A stretch of 6,395 bases of DNA from JBJYKD01 sp049310025 (GTDB lineage Bacteria > Bacillota > Thermosediminibacteria > Thermosediminibacterales > Tepidanaerobacteraceae), in NCBI RefSeq assembly GCF_049310025.1, contig NZ_JBJYKD010000058.1:1-6395 (forward strand), read 5' to 3'. Made by a program: the position numbers and the translations under genes. The notes beneath the pieces were generated by a model that was not told the origin of the DNA, did not search any database, and saw only the letters and a list, made by a program, of their open reading frames with translations. Of the stretch, positions 5,922 through 6,395 are shown piece by piece (position 1 is the first letter of the stretch; each line of letters starts with the position of its first letter).

Positions 5922-6150
5922 TTAAATAGCCTTTTCCATAATGTACCACATGCCCATATCTTTAAATCCCAGTTTTTTATATATGCGGCCGGCTTCCGGG
6001 TCGTCATAAAAAAGGCATACTCCCCTGCCCTCACTTACTAAATCCTGACACAATTTCGTGATGCACGCCGATGCCATACCCATTCGCCTGTTCTATTTTT
6101 AAAAAGTCCATTACCGCCGCCATGTCCTGTAAACAAAGTTTTTTAATCAC
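5922..6150 (-). pseudogene. GNAT-family N-acetyltransferase remnant with internal deletion and frameshift
   Basis: Two pieces of one acetyltransferase sit end to end in different frames. The N-terminal piece starts at GTG 6150-6148 (VIKKLCLQDMAAVMDFLKIE, ending near 6091), resembling the start of GNAT proteins; its frame then runs on as unrelated sequence to a stop at 6033-6031. The C-terminal piece, from about 6089 to the stop at 5924-5922, reads RRMGMASACITK, then VCLFYDDPEAG and RIYKKLGFKDMG. RRMGMAS is the acetyl-CoA-binding motif A (R/QxxGxG/A) and the IYKKLGF ending is typical motif B. Upstream of motif A its frame meets a TAG (6095-6093). Only about 75 codons remain, where family members have at least 140 and often over 250, so the middle has been lost and the junction is near 6089-6091. 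No functional acetyltransferase is expected. Confidence 0.75.
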
Positions 6151-6200
6151 GTTTTAAACCCCATTATCAAATTTGAGCCAACGATAATTTCTTATTTCAC

Positions 6201-6229
6201 ATTTTAGCATAATTTAACTTTCATATAAA
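6201..6229 (-). promoter_or_regulatory. Relict promoter of the acetyltransferase pseudogene
   Basis: TTTATA (6229-6224) and TAAAAT (6206-6201) are 17 nt apart on the minus strand, with an extended -10 TG one base upstream of the -10 hexamer. Transcription would start near 6194, about 44 nt before the GTG. If still active it would transcribe the broken gene toward mazEF. Confidence 0.45.
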
Positions 6230-6260
6230 CCATGACATATCAATGGACCTAGCGTATTCT

Positions 6261-6275
6261 CCAAAATACTTTTGG
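6261..6275. repeat. Short perfect inverted repeat after the rRNA terminator
   Basis: CCAAAA and TTTTGG flank a 3-nt TAC centre. It lies just beyond the 5S terminator in the direction of transcription and could form a small secondary hairpin. Function is unclear. Confidence 0.35.
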
Positions 6276-6276
6276 A

Positions 6277-6315
6277 TAAAATAAAAAATCTACCTTAATT
6301 TTATAAGGTAGATTT
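6277..6315 (-). terminator. Intrinsic terminator of the rRNA operon
   Basis: On the minus strand AAATCTACCTTA (6315-6304) and TAAGGTAGATTT (6297-6286) form a perfect 12-bp stem with a 6-nt loop, followed by a T-rich run (TTTATTTTAT). It begins 12 nt after the 5S 3' end, as expected for the end of an rRNA operon. Confidence 0.88.
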
Positions 6316-6326
6316 CAAAATTTTAA

Positions 6327-6395
6327 TCCCGGCAGCGACCTACTCTCCCGGGGGATGACCCCAAGTACCATCGGCGCTGGAGGGCTTAACCTGTG
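6327..6395 (-). rRNA. rrf: 5S ribosomal RNA, 3' part (5' end outside the window)
   Basis: The minus strand reads the conserved 3' half of bacterial 5S rRNA: GUUAAGCCCUCCAGCGCCGA, then GAUGGUACUUGGGG, and GGGAGAGUAGGUCGCUGCCG near the end. The 3' terminal CCGGGA pairs with the 5' end, which lies beyond 6395. About 69 of the usual 117 or so nucleotides are present. The 3' boundary is placed near 6327, to within a base or two. The form is typical of clostridial Bacillota. 23S and 16S genes are expected to the right. Confidence 0.95.

Noticed and set aside
5865..6041. Plus-strand small ORF starting MTFSLSSGTDSVELIYNG after AGGAGAG
   Set aside because: The Shine-Dalgarno-like motif is only about 3 nt from the ATG and most of the frame is antisense to the acetyltransferase remnant, whose motifs are recognisable.

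Overview
The window looks like chromosomal DNA of a clostridial Bacillota (Firmicutes), possibly of the Thermoanaerobacterales/Thermosediminibacterales type. This rests on strong GGAGG-type ribosome binding sites, intrinsic terminators with U runs, a Firmicutes-like 5S rRNA end, copper-amine-oxidase-N-like 'stalk' domains on secreted proteins, and coding GC near 50% next to very AT-rich intergenic DNA. The genus is not resolved. Every feature I can support is on the minus strand, so transcription runs right to left.

Right end to centre: the window opens, in transcription order, with the 3' part of a 5S rRNA (6327-6395) and a 12-bp-stem terminator, so this is the downstream flank of an rRNA operon. 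Next is a GNAT acetyltransferase pseudogene (5922-6150). It keeps a recognisable N-terminus and C-terminus, but its middle is deleted and the two ends are out of frame. It is followed by an intact mazEF toxin-antitoxin pair (5191-5756) with a good sigma-A promoter overlapped by tandem GTATATAC operator-like repeats.

Centre to left: the main content is a three-gene operon (457-4996) whose genes overlap by 4 nt (ATGA) at both junctions, closed by a clean intrinsic terminator (379-401). The order is a secreted GH26-like glycoside hydrolase with a C-terminal stalk domain, a lipoprotein FAD-dependent oxidoreductase with a glycine-rich linker and a possible degenerate SLH-like C-terminus, and a second GH26-like hydrolase, this one a lipoprotein. 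The two hydrolases are close paralogs whose catalytic cores align without gaps. The flavoprotein carries a Sec/lipoprotein-type signal rather than a twin-arginine signal. All three products are therefore predicted to work outside the membrane, and the coupled translation suggests one surface glycan-processing unit. I do not recognise this unit as a described system, and its substrate cannot be read from sequence.

The 160-bp region between mazF and the operon holds an 11-bp inverted repeat with a 60-nt interior, overlapping an 18-bp perfect palindrome just upstream of a plausible promoter. It is the best candidate regulatory region in the window. The left 378 bases are mostly non-coding, with a possible promoter and perhaps the 5' edge of another leftward gene.
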